Shown here in pieces: positions 1 to 9,772 of a stretch of DNA of 64,000 bases. Every line of letters begins with the position of its first letter. The stretch's first letter is position 1. The notes beneath the pieces were generated by a model. That model was not told the DNA's origin and searched no databases. It saw nothing but the letters and a program-made list of their open reading frames with translations. This DNA comes from Bog-756 sp963831535 (GTDB lineage: Bacteria > Actinomycetota > Acidimicrobiia > Acidimicrobiales > RAAP-2): contig CAWHQP010000007.1 of assembly GCA_963831535.1 (NCBI GenBank), forward strand, positions 744,001-808,000, written 5' to 3'. Made by a program: the position numbers and the translations under genes.

Positions 1-575
1 GACTCCTTGATGAGCATCAGCTTCCGGGTGAAGAAGTAGCGCATCTCGACCAGCTTGGGATCCTGGGCGATGAACGAGTTGGCACCCTGTTCGAAGGGCA
101 GTCGGATGTTCACCCCGATCGACTTGTCCCGGCCGGCACCCTCCATGCCCGCCGCCATGATGCCGGGACCGGCCCCGGTGACCACCATCCAATCGGCGTC
201 GGCCATGGACGACGCCAGATTCCGGGTGCTTCGGTAGGCAGGGTGGTCGGGCTCGGTCCGGGCCGAGCCGAAGATGGTCACCTTCCGCTCCCTGCGGTAC
301 GGCCGGAAGACTCGGAAGGCCTCGGCCATCTCGGCCAGGGCCGAGTCGGCCACCTTCATGTCGATGACATCGGTCCCCTCGGCGGCAAGTGTGGACACAG
401 TGCCGAGCATGGACCGGACCAGTCGCCGCTGGGCGTTGGTGGCCCCGGCCGGCGTGACCTGGGCTACCAGTCTGTCGAGCGACGTGCCCGTATCGGCCTG
501 CCCCTCCGGAGTCGTCCCGGCTCCCTGCCCCTCCGGAGCCGTGCCGGCTCCCTGCCCCGGTGGTGGTGCGGCCAT
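1..575 (-). CDS. LOG family protein (lysine decarboxylase-like Rossmann fold), C-terminus beyond the window
   Basis: The minus strand reads about 191 residues from an ATG at 575 to the window edge. Visible motifs are KVTIFGSAR and VVTGAGPGIMAAGMEGA, then SIGVNIRLPFEQGAN, which are typical of the LOG/TIGR00730 family (cytokinin-riboside 5'-monophosphate phosphoribohydrolases and relatives). The catalytic PGGxGT motif would lie past the left edge, so activity cannot be judged. The N-terminal ~25 residues are a low-complexity tail with a 9-residue repeat (QGAGTxPEG). The ATG overlaps the fbiC stop as TGATG, so the gene is probably translationally coupled as the last member of the pentose phosphate/fbiC operon. 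The true substrate in this family is often unknown. Confidence 0.85.
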   Translation of the reverse strand, partial: MAAPPPGQGAGTAPEGQGAGTTPEGQADTGTSLDRLVAQVTPAGATNAQRRLVRSMLGTVSTLAAEGTDVIDMKVADSALAEMAEAFRVFRPYRRERKVTIFGSARTEPDHPAYRSTRNLASSMADADWMVVTGAGPGIMAAGMEGAGRDKSIGVNIRLPFEQGANSFIAQDPKLVEMRYFFTRKLMLIKE

Positions 576-3031
576 CAGTGGGCGGAGGCGAGCACGTCGG
601 TGCGAGGTCCTTCGACCCGGCCGTAGAGGGTGGTGCGCTGGGACAGCGTGCGCCCGAGCGGCTCCACGATGGCGGCAAACCGTTCAGCATCCATCATCTG
701 GCCGTGGCTGGCTCCGGCCGCCCGGGAGATGTTCTCGTCCATCAACGTACCCCCGAGGTCGTTGACTCCGGCCTGCAGAATCTGGCGCACGCCTTCGGCA
801 CCCATCTTGACCCAGCTGATCTGGATGTTGTCGATGGCCCCCCGGTAGGCGATGCGACCCACGGCGTGCATGAGGAGGGTCTCGCGGAACGTGGGTCCCC
901 GTCGGGACCGCTTCTGCAGGTAGATGGGGGTGGCCATGTGGACAAAGGGGAGGGGCACGAACTCGGTGAACCCTCCGGTCTCGGACTGGAGCTCCCGCGT
1001 CCGCACCAGGTGCCGGGCCCAGGACCGTGGCTGCTCGACGGCGCCGAACATGATGGTCACGTTGGAGCGCAGGCCCACCTCATGGGCGGTGCGGTGGGCG
1101 TAGAGCCACTCCTCGGTGTTGATCTTGTCGGGGCACAGGATGGCCCGAACCGGGTCGTCGAGGATCTCGGCGGCGGTGCCGGGAATCGTCTTGAGGCCGG
1201 CGTCGCGCAGCAGGACCAGGTAGTCGGCCAGGGGCATCTCGGACCGACGGGCGCCCTCGGTGACCTCGAGGGCCGTGAAGCCGTGGATGTGGATGGTGGC
1301 CGACGCCTCCCGTACGGCCTCGATCACATGGAGGTAGTACTCGCCGTCGAAGTTGGGATGGATCCCCCCCTGCAGACAGACTTCAGTGGCCCCGAGGGCC
1401 TCGGCCTCCCGTACCCGGTCGGAGATCTCGCTCAGTTCGAGCAGGTAGGGGCGGCCCCGGAGGTTGAGCGACAGCGGACCCTTGGAGAAGGCGCAGAACT
1501 TGCACTTGAACGTGCACACGTTGGTGTAGTTGATGTTGCGGTTGTTGACGTAGGTGACCTCGTCACCCACGGTGTCGATCCGCAGTTGGTCGGCCACGGC
1601 GGCCACGGCCCTGACCTCGGGACCCCGGGCGCCGAACAGGGTGACGATCTCGTCCTCGCCCACGACCGCACTGTCCATCACCGCCGCCAACACCTCACCG
1701 ACGGCGCTCCCCGTTGAGGCCAGGGTGGCCACGGGCGGCGCCGGAGGCGCCGTGGGTGCCCGGAACCCGTCGTCAGCTTCAGTTGGGGTCGGGGTCCCGA
1801 GCAGAACCGGTGGGTGTGCCTCGCTCCCTGACGACCACGGATGGTCGCGGCCCAGGCCCTCGGCGTCCGAGGCATTGAGCACAGGGAACCGCATGGCCTC
1901 GTCGAGCCACGTCCCCGGATCGAGGGCGAAGGAGGGGTACAGCGTGAGCCGGGGGGCCAGGGTGCGGTCGGCCGCTTCGGTGGCCGCCCGCAGGATGCCC
2001 AGCTCGGGCCAGGCCCGTTCGGGATTCACGTGGTCGGCAGTCACCGGCGACACGCCTCCCCAATCGTCGATCCCCGAGGCCAGCAGGGGGGCCAGGTCGT
2101 CGGAGAGGTTGGGCGGGGCCTGCAGATGGATGGCCGGAGGAAGGATGACCCGCGCCGCGGCGATGGTCCAGAGGAACTCCTCGGTGGGGCAGGGCGGCCA
2201 CTGGTGCATGGACGTCCCGGCTTTGGGCAGGAAGTTCTGGATGATGACCTCTTGGATGTGTCCGTGACGACGGTGGCTGTCCGCGATGGCCCCGAGCGTG
2301 GCGATCCGGTCGGCTCTCGACTCGCCGATCCCCACCAGCAGCCCGGTGGTGAACGGCACCGCCACCTCCCCGGCCATCTCCAGGGTGGCCAGTCGTCGGG
2401 CCGGCGTCTTGTCCGGTGCCGACCGGTGCGCGGCGAGGTCGGGGTTGACCGACTCGATCATCATGCCCTGGCTGGCCGTGACCGCACGAAGTCGGAGGAG
2501 GTCCTCCCGCCCGAGTGCCCCGGCGTTGGCGTGGGGGAGGAGTCCGGTCTCCTCGACCACGGCAGCACAGGCCGCCACCAGGTAGTCGACCGTGGTGGCG
2601 TAGCCGTGGTCGTCCAGCCACGCACGGGCGACCGGATAGCGGTCCTCGGGCCCCTCGCCCAAGGTGAACAGTGCCTCGTGGCAACCGGCGGCCCGGCCGG
2701 CCCGGGCGATGTCGAGGACCTGGTCGATGTTGAGGTAGGGCGATGCCAGCCGGGCCGGAGCCTTGGCAAAGGTGCAGTACCCACAGCGGTCCCGGCACAA
2801 CATGGTGAGCGGGATGAAGACCTTGGGCGAGAAGGTGACCCGGTTCCCGTGGGCCCCGGCGCGGATGAGGCCCGCCTCGGCCTGCAGGGACGCGAGGTCG
2901 CGGTCGAGCAGCCCGTCACCGGCTGTCGTCGAGGGGGGAGCCGAAGGGGAAGGGGACACCGTGTTGGGCATCAGAGGCGAGTTCGACGGCGCCGACGGGT
3001 GCTCAGGCGGGGAGCCGGGGTCGGCAGGCAT
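575..3031 (-). CDS. fbiC: FbiC, two-domain 7,8-didemethyl-8-hydroxy-5-deazariboflavin (F0) synthase
   Basis: This radical SAM enzyme makes F0, the chromophore of coenzyme F420, from tyrosine and 5-amino-6-ribitylaminouracil. The 818-residue protein has two radical SAM halves: a CofG-like half with Cys79, Cys83 and Cys86 in CRDRCGYC, and a CofH-like half with CTFKCKFC near residue 500 followed by YTNVC and GGIHP-type motifs. This is the usual actinobacterial fusion and length. An open frame extends upstream to 3142, but the ATG at 3031 is preferred because it lies just past the pgl stop (3094) and has AAGGTG upstream. The first 60 residues are Pro/Ser-rich and unconserved. The frame is intact although the neighbouring pgl-tkt genes are full of frameshifts. 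Two F420-type oxidoreductases lie elsewhere in the window. Confidence 0.96.
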   Translation of the reverse strand: MPADPGSPPEHPSAPSNSPLMPNTVSPSPSAPPSTTAGDGLLDRDLASLQAEAGLIRAGAHGNRVTFSPKVFIPLTMLCRDRCGYCTFAKAPARLASPYLNIDQVLDIARAGRAAGCHEALFTLGEGPEDRYPVARAWLDDHGYATTVDYLVAACAAVVEETGLLPHANAGALGREDLLRLRAVTASQGMMIESVNPDLAAHRSAPDKTPARRLATLEMAGEVAVPFTTGLLVGIGESRADRIATLGAIADSHRRHGHIQEVIIQNFLPKAGTSMHQWPPCPTEEFLWTIAAARVILPPAIHLQAPPNLSDDLAPLLASGIDDWGGVSPVTADHVNPERAWPELGILRAATEAADRTLAPRLTLYPSFALDPGTWLDEAMRFPVLNASDAEGLGRDHPWSSGSEAHPPVLLGTPTPTEADDGFRAPTAPPAPPVATLASTGSAVGEVLAAVMDSAVVGEDEIVTLFGARGPEVRAVAAVADQLRIDTVGDEVTYVNNRNINYTNVCTFKCKFCAFSKGPLSLNLRGRPYLLELSEISDRVREAEALGATEVCLQGGIHPNFDGEYYLHVIEAVREASATIHIHGFTALEVTEGARRSEMPLADYLVLLRDAGLKTIPGTAAEILDDPVRAILCPDKINTEEWLYAHRTAHEVGLRSNVTIMFGAVEQPRSWARHLVRTRELQSETGGFTEFVPLPFVHMATPIYLQKRSRRGPTFRETLLMHAVGRIAYRGAIDNIQISWVKMGAEGVRQILQAGVNDLGGTLMDENISRAAGASHGQMMDAERFAAIVEPLGRTLSQRTTLYGRVEGPRTDVLASAH

Positions 3032-3093
3032 CGGCGACACCTTATCGGAGGAGCTTCGCCGGGCGACCGGCCGGTCGGGCGTGCCCCGGGCGA

Positions 3094-3796
3094 TCAGGCC
3101 GGCAGGGGGGTGTCGCCAGCCGCATCCCGGTCCACCAGCCACACGATACGGTCGGCGGCCACATGGGCGGCGGGCAGGTCCTTCCCGGCTACGACACCGG
3201 CGAAGGCGCCGCGCTTGGCCGCGCCGGACACTGTGAAGACGACCAATCGGGCCCGGGTGATGGCCGGATAGGTGAGGGTGATCCGTTCATGGGGATTCAC
3301 GGCATGGGGATCCTGGTTGGCCACGACGAGCACCGAGGGGTCGACGACGTCGAGCGCGGCCGAATCCGGGAACAGCGAGGCGGTGTGGCCGTCGGGTCCG
3401 AGACCCAGGTGGACCAGGTCGAAGGCGGGAAGGGGTGCGATCACGGCCTGGTAGTCGGCCAGCCGCCGCCGAGGGGGTCCCGGACCGGTACATGGGATGG
3501 TCCGAACCCACCGGGCCCACCACGTCGAGCAGGGTCTCGACCACCATGCGGTGGTTGGAGTCGGGGTCGCCGGGCGGGACGCATCGCTCGTCTCCCAGGT
3601 AGATGTCGACGTTGTCCCAGTCCACGGCGCTACCCGGGCCGCTCGCTCGGGCCAGGCTGTCGTAGCACTCCTTGGCCGTCGAGCCGCCGGAGAGGAACAG
3701 CGAGAATCGGTCGGTCCGCTCGTGGCCCAGTTCCGCCACCACCAGTGCGGCGAAGGCGTCCGGCACCGAAGGGACCAGGTCGACCGTTCCGTTCAT
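3094..3796 (-). CDS. pgl: 6-phosphogluconolactonase (frameshifted in this sequence)
   Basis: Hydrolyses 6-phosphogluconolactone to 6-phosphogluconate, the second step of the oxidative pentose phosphate pathway. The N-terminal part (3796 to about 3475) has FSLFLSGGSTAKECY and IYLGDERCVPP with SNHRMV, which are family signatures. The C-terminal part (about 3465 to 3094) continues in another frame with LGLGPDGHTASLFP and ERITLTYPAI. One net +1 shift lies near 3455-3475. Rejoined, it gives about 233 residues, normal for PgL. It lies 13 bp downstream of zwf in the same operon. Because both halves are fully conserved, the shift is more likely a sequence error than a mutation. Confidence 0.9.
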
Positions 3797-3809
3797 CCGA
3801 TGCCGCCGT

Positions 3810-5419
3810 TCACTGCGGGAGTTCGGTGATGCGGCCGCCGCTCAGCTCGAGGTCGATCACCGGATTGCGCCACTCGTCTCCCGACCGCTCGACCAGGAGG
3901 TCGGCCATGTGGGGACCCCAGGTGCCGGCCGGCATAGGTCTGCATGGCCCCGCCCGGCTCCGACCACGCCTGCAGGTAGGGATCGACGATCCGCCACGCC
4001 TGCTGGACCTCGTCGGAACGGATGAACAAGGTGGCGTCGCCCACCATGGCGTCGTGGATGAGGCGCTCGTAGCCGTCGGCGGCCTCCTCGCCGGCGAAGG
4101 CCTCGTCGTAGTTGAAGTCCATGGCCACCGAGCGGATGTGGAACTTCTCGCCGGGGACCTTGGCCCCGAACTCCAGACTGATCCCCTCATCGGGCTGGAT
4201 GCGCAGGATCAGCGTGTTCGGACGGAGGTCGCGGCTGGTCCGGTGGTCGAAGAGGAGGAACGGGACCTGGCGGAAGGTGAGGGCCACCTCGGTCACCCGG
4301 GCCGGAAGGCGCTTGCCGGTCCGGACGTAGATGGGGACCCCGGCCCAGCGCCAGTTCTCCACCCGCAGCCGGAGGGCCAGGTAGGTCTCGGTCTGGCTGT
4401 CGGGGGAGACGTCCTGTTCCTGGCGGTAGCCGATGACCTTGTGCCCGTCGATGGTGCCCGGCCGCGTACTGGGCCCGTACCGACTTGTCGACGGCCTCGT
4501 CCGGGGATGGGGATGTCGATGGCTTGGAGGAGCTTGACCTTCTCGTCGCGGATCCGGTCGGCATCGGTGCTGGTGGGCGACTCCATGAGGGTCAGCGCCA
4601 GAACCTGCATGACGTGGTTCTGCACGATGTCGCGGAGCGCACCGGCCGTCTCGTAGAAGCCGCCGCGGTGCTCGACGCCCAGCGCTCTCGGCCACCGTCA
4701 CCTGGACCTGCTCGACGTAGCGGCGGTTCCAGATGGGCTCGAAGATGGCGTTGGCGAAGCGGAGGGCCAGGACGTTCTGGACGGTCTCTTTGCCCATGTA
4801 GTGGTCGATCCGGTAGATCTGGCTCTCCTCGAAGGCGGCGTGCATCTGCTCGTCGAGGGCGATGGCGCTCTCGAGGTCGCGTCCGTAGGGCTTCTCCACC
4901 ACCACCCGGACGAACGCTGCCGTCGGCGCCGGGCGCCGACGCAGCCGTGGGTGGCCAGCGCCCCGGCCACCAGGCCGAAGACGCTGGGGATGGTGGCCAG
5001 GTAGTAGAGGCGGTTCCCGTCGGTGCCGTCGAGCTGGTCGGCTTCGTCCAGATGGGACTTCAGCTGGTCGAAGGTGTCGGGGTGGTCGTACTCGCCGGTG
5101 ATGTACTTGAACCGCGTCGGTCAGGGCCTTCCACTTGGGTCCGCCCTCGGGGGTGGCCTCGGCGACGTGGGCCCGGAACTCGTCGTCGCTCCACTCGGTG
5201 CGGGCCACGCCGATGACGGTGAACCCGTCGTCGAGCACCCCCCGGTCGGCCAGTCGGGCCAGGGCGGGCAGGATCTTCCGGGCGGTGAGGTCGCCGGAGG
5301 CGCCGAAGATGACCATGGCCACCGGCGGGGCCTTGGACAGGACCGGGGGCAGGGAGCGTTTCTTCCCCTCGGCCTGCCTGGCGGTCGGAGCTGTCGCTGC
5401 TGGCGTCGGTGACGCTCAT
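3810..5419 (-). CDS. zwf: glucose-6-phosphate 1-dehydrogenase (several frameshifts in this sequence)
   Basis: Oxidises glucose 6-phosphate with NADP+, the entry step of the oxidative pentose phosphate pathway. The start region has VIFGASGDLTARK (dinucleotide fold). Then come VVVEKPYGRDL, the catalytic-region motif RIDHYMGKETVQN, and the C-terminal SYERLIHD-like and DPYLQAW stretches. The protein must be assembled from three frames, with shifts near 5383, 5112, 4930, 4685, 4503, 4462 and 3937. Most are explained by removing one inserted base. Rejoined length is about 530 residues, normal for the family. The ATG at 5419 overlaps the gnd stop as ATGA if the gnd end is corrected. The stop at 3810 is 13 bp before pgl. 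Confidence 0.93.
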
Positions 5420-6353
5420 TTGGGGGTGAACGTCTCCCCGCCCTGGGTGCCGTCGCGTGGTGGTGAAGGCGTGCCCGCCGAACTGGTTGCGCAGGGCCGA
5501 CACCAGCCGCAGTGCCGAAGGCGTCCTTCTTCTGGGAGGCGAAGCGGGCGAACAGGGCCGAGGAGATGACCGGGGCCGAGACCCCCCGGTTGATGGCCTC
5601 TTCCACCGTCCAGCGCCCCTCACCGGAGTCGGCCACCACCCCTTCGATCTGGTCGAAGCCGGACTCGGGCCGGAGGGCCCGCTCGGCCAGCTCCAGCAGC
5701 CAGCTCCGGACCACCGACCCGTAGCGCCAGATGGCGGAGATCTGGTGGAGGTCGAGGTCGAACTCGGGAGCCTCGGACATGATCTCGAAGCCCTCGGCGT
5801 AGGCCTGCATGAGCCCGTACTCGATGCCGTTGTGGACCATCTTGACGAAGTGGCCGGCCCCGGGGGGCCCGACGTGGGCGTAGCCGCCCTCGGGGGCCAG
5901 GTCGAGGAAGATCGGCTCGGCCACGGCCACCGCCTCCTTGGTGCCGCCGACCATCAGGCAGTAGCCCTCCTTCAGGCCCCAGATGCCGCCCGAGGTGCCG
6001 GCGTCGACCAGGGCGATGCCCTGGGCGGCCAGCTGGTCGACCAGGGGGGCGGTCTCCTTGTAGTTGGAGTTGCCGCCGTCGATGATGACGTCGCCCGACT
6101 CGAACAGCCCGGCCAGGGTGGTGATGGTGGAGTTGGTGGCCTCGCCGGCCGGTACCATCACCCAGGCCACCCGGGGGGCGTCAGCTTGGCGGCCACCTCC
6201 TCCAGGGTGGCGGCGGGCTCGGCCCCGAAGGCCGCCGCCGCCGTGCGGGCCTGACTCGGACAGGTCGAAGGCGACCACCTCGTGGCCGTGCTCGATGAGC
6301 CGCTGGGTCATGTTGGCGCCCATCTTGCCCAGGCCGATCATGGCAATCTTCAT
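5416..6353 (-). CDS. gnd: 6-phosphogluconate dehydrogenase, decarboxylating, short YqeC-type (frameshifted)
   Basis: Converts 6-phosphogluconate to ribulose 5-phosphate and CO2. The N-terminus MIGLGKMGANM is a nucleotide-binding fold. Next come IIDGGNSNYKET, the substrate-binding VDAGTSGGIWGL and a C-terminal ALRNQFGGHA. At about 312 residues it is the short Gnd form rather than the ~470-residue form. Frame changes fall near 6250 (extra G), 6178 (one C missing from a C-run), 5518 (extra base) and about 5462. After the last correction the gene ends in FTPK with its TGA overlapping the zwf ATG (ATGA), which supports both the correction and translational coupling. Confidence 0.93.
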
Positions 6354-6497
6354 GTGTTCTCCTCAGGCTGGTGTCGCGGTCGGTAGTACGGATGCTGCTG
6401 GTCGGCCGGGTCGGGTCGCCGGGTGGCCGGGACGCGCCTGGTGGCGACCCGCCCGGAGCCAGGGCCGGTCCCGGGACGGCCGCCGTCGGGGCCACGG

Positions 6498-7634
6498 TCA
6501 GGACACGTCGCCGGCCAGGGCGTTGGCCTTGTCGCGACAGGGACTGCATGAGCTCGTCGAACGACTTGGCGAAGGACGCCACGCCCTTCGGACTCGAGGA
6601 CTGCGGCCACATCCTCCATGTCGATGCCGGCGGCGGCCAGCTCGGTCGATGAGGCTCGTGGGCCCCGTCGAGGTCGGCTGTCGACGGTGCGGGCCACCGT
6701 GCCGTGGTCGAGGAAGTCGGCCACCGTGCCGTCGGGCATGGTGTTGACGGTGTGCGGGCCGATGAGGGTGTCCACGTAGGCCAGGTCGGGGTAGGCCGGG
6801 TTCTTGGTGGAGGTCGAGGCCCACAGCGGCCGCTGCACCTGGGCGCCCTTGGCCGCCAGGGCCTCCCAGCGGGGGCCGGCGAAGCGCTCGAGGAACAGCT
6901 GCGTAGGCCAGCCGGGCCTGGGCCACGGCGGCCTCGGCCCCGCAGCTCGAGCAGGGCGTCGCCGGAGTGCCGCGCCTGGGCGGCCGCCTCGATGCGGCGG
7001 TCGACCTCGGTGTCCACCCGGCTGATGAAGAACGAGGCCACGCTGGCCACCGTGGACAGGTCGTCGACGCCGGAGGCGACCAGCGCCTCGAGGCCGGACA
7101 GGTAGGCCTCGATGACCTCGTCGTAGCGGGTCGATGCAGAAGATGAGGGTCACGTTGATGCTCCGGCCCTCGCTGATCATCTGGCGGATGGCCGGGACGC
7201 CCTCGGGGGTGGCCGGGATCTTGACCAGCACGTTGGGCTGGTCGATGCGGGTGTGGAGGCCGCGGGCCGCCTCGATGGTGCCCTCGGTGTCGTGGGCCAG
7301 GGCCGGGGCCACCTCGACGCGAGACGAAGCCGTCGCCGCCGCCCGAGGCGTCGTAGACCGGCCGGAGGATGGCCAGGGCGCCGTGGATGTCGTCGACCAC
7401 CAGGTCCCAGTAGGCGTCCTCGACCGAGTTGGTCTTGATCAGCGTGCCGAACTGCTCGTCGTAGGTGTCCTGGCCCTCGATGGCCTTGGCGAAGATGGTC
7501 GGGTTGGAGGTGACGCCCCGGATGCCCTGGTCCACCAGGCCGGCCAGGGTGCCGTCTTCGAGCCAGTCCCGGCGGAGGTTGTCGAGCCAGGGGCTCTGTC
7601 CCTGCTGGTCGAAGAGATCGTGGAGGGTGGTCAT
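6498..7634 (-). CDS. tal: transaldolase (many frameshifts in this sequence)
   Basis: Non-oxidative pentose phosphate enzyme that moves a dihydroxyacetone unit between sugar phosphates through a Schiff-base lysine. Recognisable stretches are GIRGVTSNPTIFAKAIEG, RIDQPNVLVKIPATPEG with the candidate lysine, SINVTLIFCIDRYDEVI and ASVASFFISRVD, then STKNPAYPDLAYVDTLIGPHTVNTMP. This is the mycobacterial-type single-domain Tal of about 370 residues. At least eight +1 shifts are needed (near 7319, 7129, 6940, 6902, 6681, 6645-6654, 6585 and 6534). In each case deleting one base restores the conserved reading. The ATG at 7634 is preceded by GGACGCCC, and tkt ends about 50 bp upstream. Confidence 0.93.
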   Translation of the reverse strand: MTTLHDLFDQQGQSPWLDNLRRDWLEDGTLAGLVDQGIRGVTSNPTIFAKAIEGQDTYDEQFGTLIKTNSVEDAYWDLVVDDIHGALAILRPVYDASGGGDGFVSRRGGPGPGPRHRGHHRGGPRPPHPHRPAQRAGQDPGHPRGRPGHPPDDQRGPEHQRDPHLLHRPATTRSSRPTCPASRRWSPPASTTCPRWPAWPRSSSAGWTPRSTAASRRPPRRGTPATPCSSCGAEAAVAQARLAYAAVPRALRRPPLGGPGGQGRPGAAAAVGLDLHQEPGLPRPGLRGHPHRPAHRQHHARRHGGRLPRPRHGGPHRRQPTSTGPTSLIDRAGRRRHRHGGCGRSPRVRRAWRPSPSRSTSSCSPCRDKANALAGDVS

Positions 7635-7686
7635 GGGCGTCCTTTCGGGAGCGGCCGACCGACCGGGACGGCGTGGCCCGGGTCGG

Positions 7687-9722
7687 TCATCGGGTCGACC
7701 ATTCGGCGGCCAGCGAGCGTGGCGTCGGGTGGCGACGTGCTGCGGGGTGAAGCCGAACTCCTCCATGGCCACCTCGCCGGGAGCCGAGGCGCCGAAGTGG
7801 TCGATGCACACCGTGGCGTCGGCGTAGCGCTCCCAGCCGAAGGGACTGGCCGCCTCGACGGCCAGACGGGGGACGCCGTTCGGGAGCACCTCGTCCCGGT
7901 ACCCGTCGGACTGGGTGGCGAACAGGTCCCACGACGGGAAGGACACCACCCGGGCGGACACGCCGTTGGCGGACGAGGAGGTCGGCGGCGGCCAGGCAGA
8001 GCTGGACCTCGCTGCCGGTGCCGATGAGAACGACCTGGGGCGGCCCGCTCTCGGCCTCCCGCAGCACGTAGGCGCCCCGGGACACGCCGGGTCGGCCCGT
8101 GTCGGCCGTCTCGGCCAGCACGGGCAGCTCCTGGCGGGAGAGGATGAGGGCGGTGGGCCCGTCGCCGTCGACGGCGATCCGCCAGGCCTGGGCGGTCTCG
8201 TTGGCGTCGGCCGGCCGGATCACCCGGAGGTTGGGCATGGCCCGCATGGCCGCCAGCTGCTCGACGGGCTGGTGGGTGGGGCCGTCCTGGCCCAGGCCGA
8301 TCGAGTCGTGGGTCCACGAGTAGATGACGTGCATGTCGGAGAGGGCGGCCAGCCGCACCGCCCCCCGCATGTAGTCGCTGAACACGAAGAAGGTGCCGCC
8401 GACCGGGAGGATGCCCCGGTGGGCGGCCATGCCGTTCATGATCCCGCCCATCCCGTGCTCGCGGATGCCGTAGTGGATGAGCTCGCCGGCCGGGTCGCTC
8501 GGCCGACTGGGCCGATGGCCCCGGCCATGGCCATGCCGGTGTTGCCGGTGAGGTCGGCACTGCCGGGCATGAGCGCCGGGAATGGAGCCCGCCGGTGGCG
8601 TCGAGGCAGGCCTTGACGGCCTTGCGGGTGGCCATGGGGCCGTCCTCGGGGGCGAAGGTGGGCAGCTTGGCCTCCCACCCGGGCAGCCCGTGGCCCTTCT
8701 GGGCCGGCCTCCCACCGGGCCTTGTCCCCGTCCCAGGCCGTCGAAGCGCTGCTCCCACTCGGCCCGGAAGGCCTGGCCGCGGGGGATGCATGGCCCGGTA
8801 GAAGTCGAGGACGTCCTCGGGCACCCAGAAGGTCTCCTCGGCCGGCAGTCCGAGCAGCTCCTTGGTCAGGCGGATCTCGTCTTCGGAGAACGGGTCGCCG
8901 TGGGCCTTGGCGGTGTCGGTCAGGTGGGGGGAGGGGTAGCCGATGTGGCTCCGCAGGATGATGAGCGACGGCCGGTCCTCGTCCTGCCTTGGCCCGGAGC
9001 AGGGCGGCCTCGAGGGCGTCGAGGTCGTTGGCCACCTCGCCGACGTTCTCGACGCCCCACCCGTAGGCTGCGAAGCGCTCGCTCGACGTTGTCGGAGTAG
9101 GAGAGCTCGGTCGGACCGTCGATGGTGATGTGGTTGTCGTCGTAGACGTAGACGAGCCGGCCGAGCCGCAGGTGGCCGGCCAGGGAGGCGGCCTCGTGGG
9201 AGATGCCCTCCTCGAAGCAGCCGTCGCCGGCGATCACGAAGGTGTGGTGGTCGCAGACCTCGGGCGAGAAGTGGGTGCGCAGCCAGCGCTCGGCGATGCC
9301 CATGCCGACCCCGTTGGCCACGCCCTGGCCGAGCGGGCCGGTGGTGACCTCGACGCCGGGGGTGTGGTTGTGCTCGGGGTGGCCGGGGGTGCGGCTGCCC
9401 CAGCGGCGGAACCCGCGCAGGTCGTCGAGCGTGAGCCCGTAGCCGGTGAGGTACAGCATCGAGTACAAGAGGATGGAGGCGTGGCCGTTGGACAGCACGA
9501 ACCGGTCCCGGTCGGGCCAGTGGGGCTCGGACGGATCGTGGCGCATGACCCGGGTGAACAGGACATGGGCCAGCGGGGCCAGGGCCATGGCCGTTCCCGG
9601 GTGGCCGGAGTTGGCGGCCCGGGGGGCGTCCATGGCCAGGCCGCGGATCACGTTCACACCGAGCTGCTCGAGGGTCGCGGGCATCGGTGCGATGCCCCAG
9701 ATGTCGGTGGGCTCGGAGTCAT
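7687..9722 (-). CDS. tkt: transketolase (many frameshifts in this sequence)
   Basis: Thiamine-diphosphate enzyme moving two-carbon units in the non-oxidative pentose phosphate pathway. The first 200 residues are clean: ANSGHPGTAMALAP, NGHASILLYSMLYLTGY, GPLGQGVANGVGMGIAE and the ThDP site GDGCFEEGISHEA. Later parts recur in all three frames, including GIREHGMGGIMNGMA, SWTHDSIGLGQDGPTHQPVE, and a C-terminus FTPQHVA...RSLAAEW. About ten +1 shifts lie between 9080 and 7720. The ATG at 9684 is the first in the clean frame, but one missing base near 9715 would start the protein at the ATG at 9722, giving an extra TDIWGIAP stretch. That ATG sits 7 nt after a TAGGGT -10 box. First gene of the operon. 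Confidence 0.94.
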
Positions 9723-9729
9723 TGGGGCA

Positions 9730-9735
9730 ACCCTA
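9730..9735 (-). promoter_or_regulatory. -10 box of the tkt-tal-gnd-zwf-pgl-fbiC operon, leaderless type
   Basis: TAGGGT on the minus strand ends 7 nt before the ATG at 9722, so transcription would start at or next to the start codon. The same TANNNT-plus-6-to-9-nt arrangement recurs at many genes in the window. Confidence 0.55.
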
Positions 9736-9772
9736 CCGGCCGCGTGCGGGGAGGTCGTGACCCGGTGGCGGG

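Noticed and set aside
560..5216. Long plus-strand open frames opposite fbiC, pgl and zwf
   Set aside because: They mirror the minus-strand genes in high-GC DNA and contain no domain or motif; the minus-strand frames are clearly homologous to known enzymes.
3400..9700. Programmed +1 frameshifting as an explanation of the broken pentose phosphate genes
   Set aside because: Sites share no slippery motif or stop codon context, there are too many per gene and they fall at random places in conserved domains.
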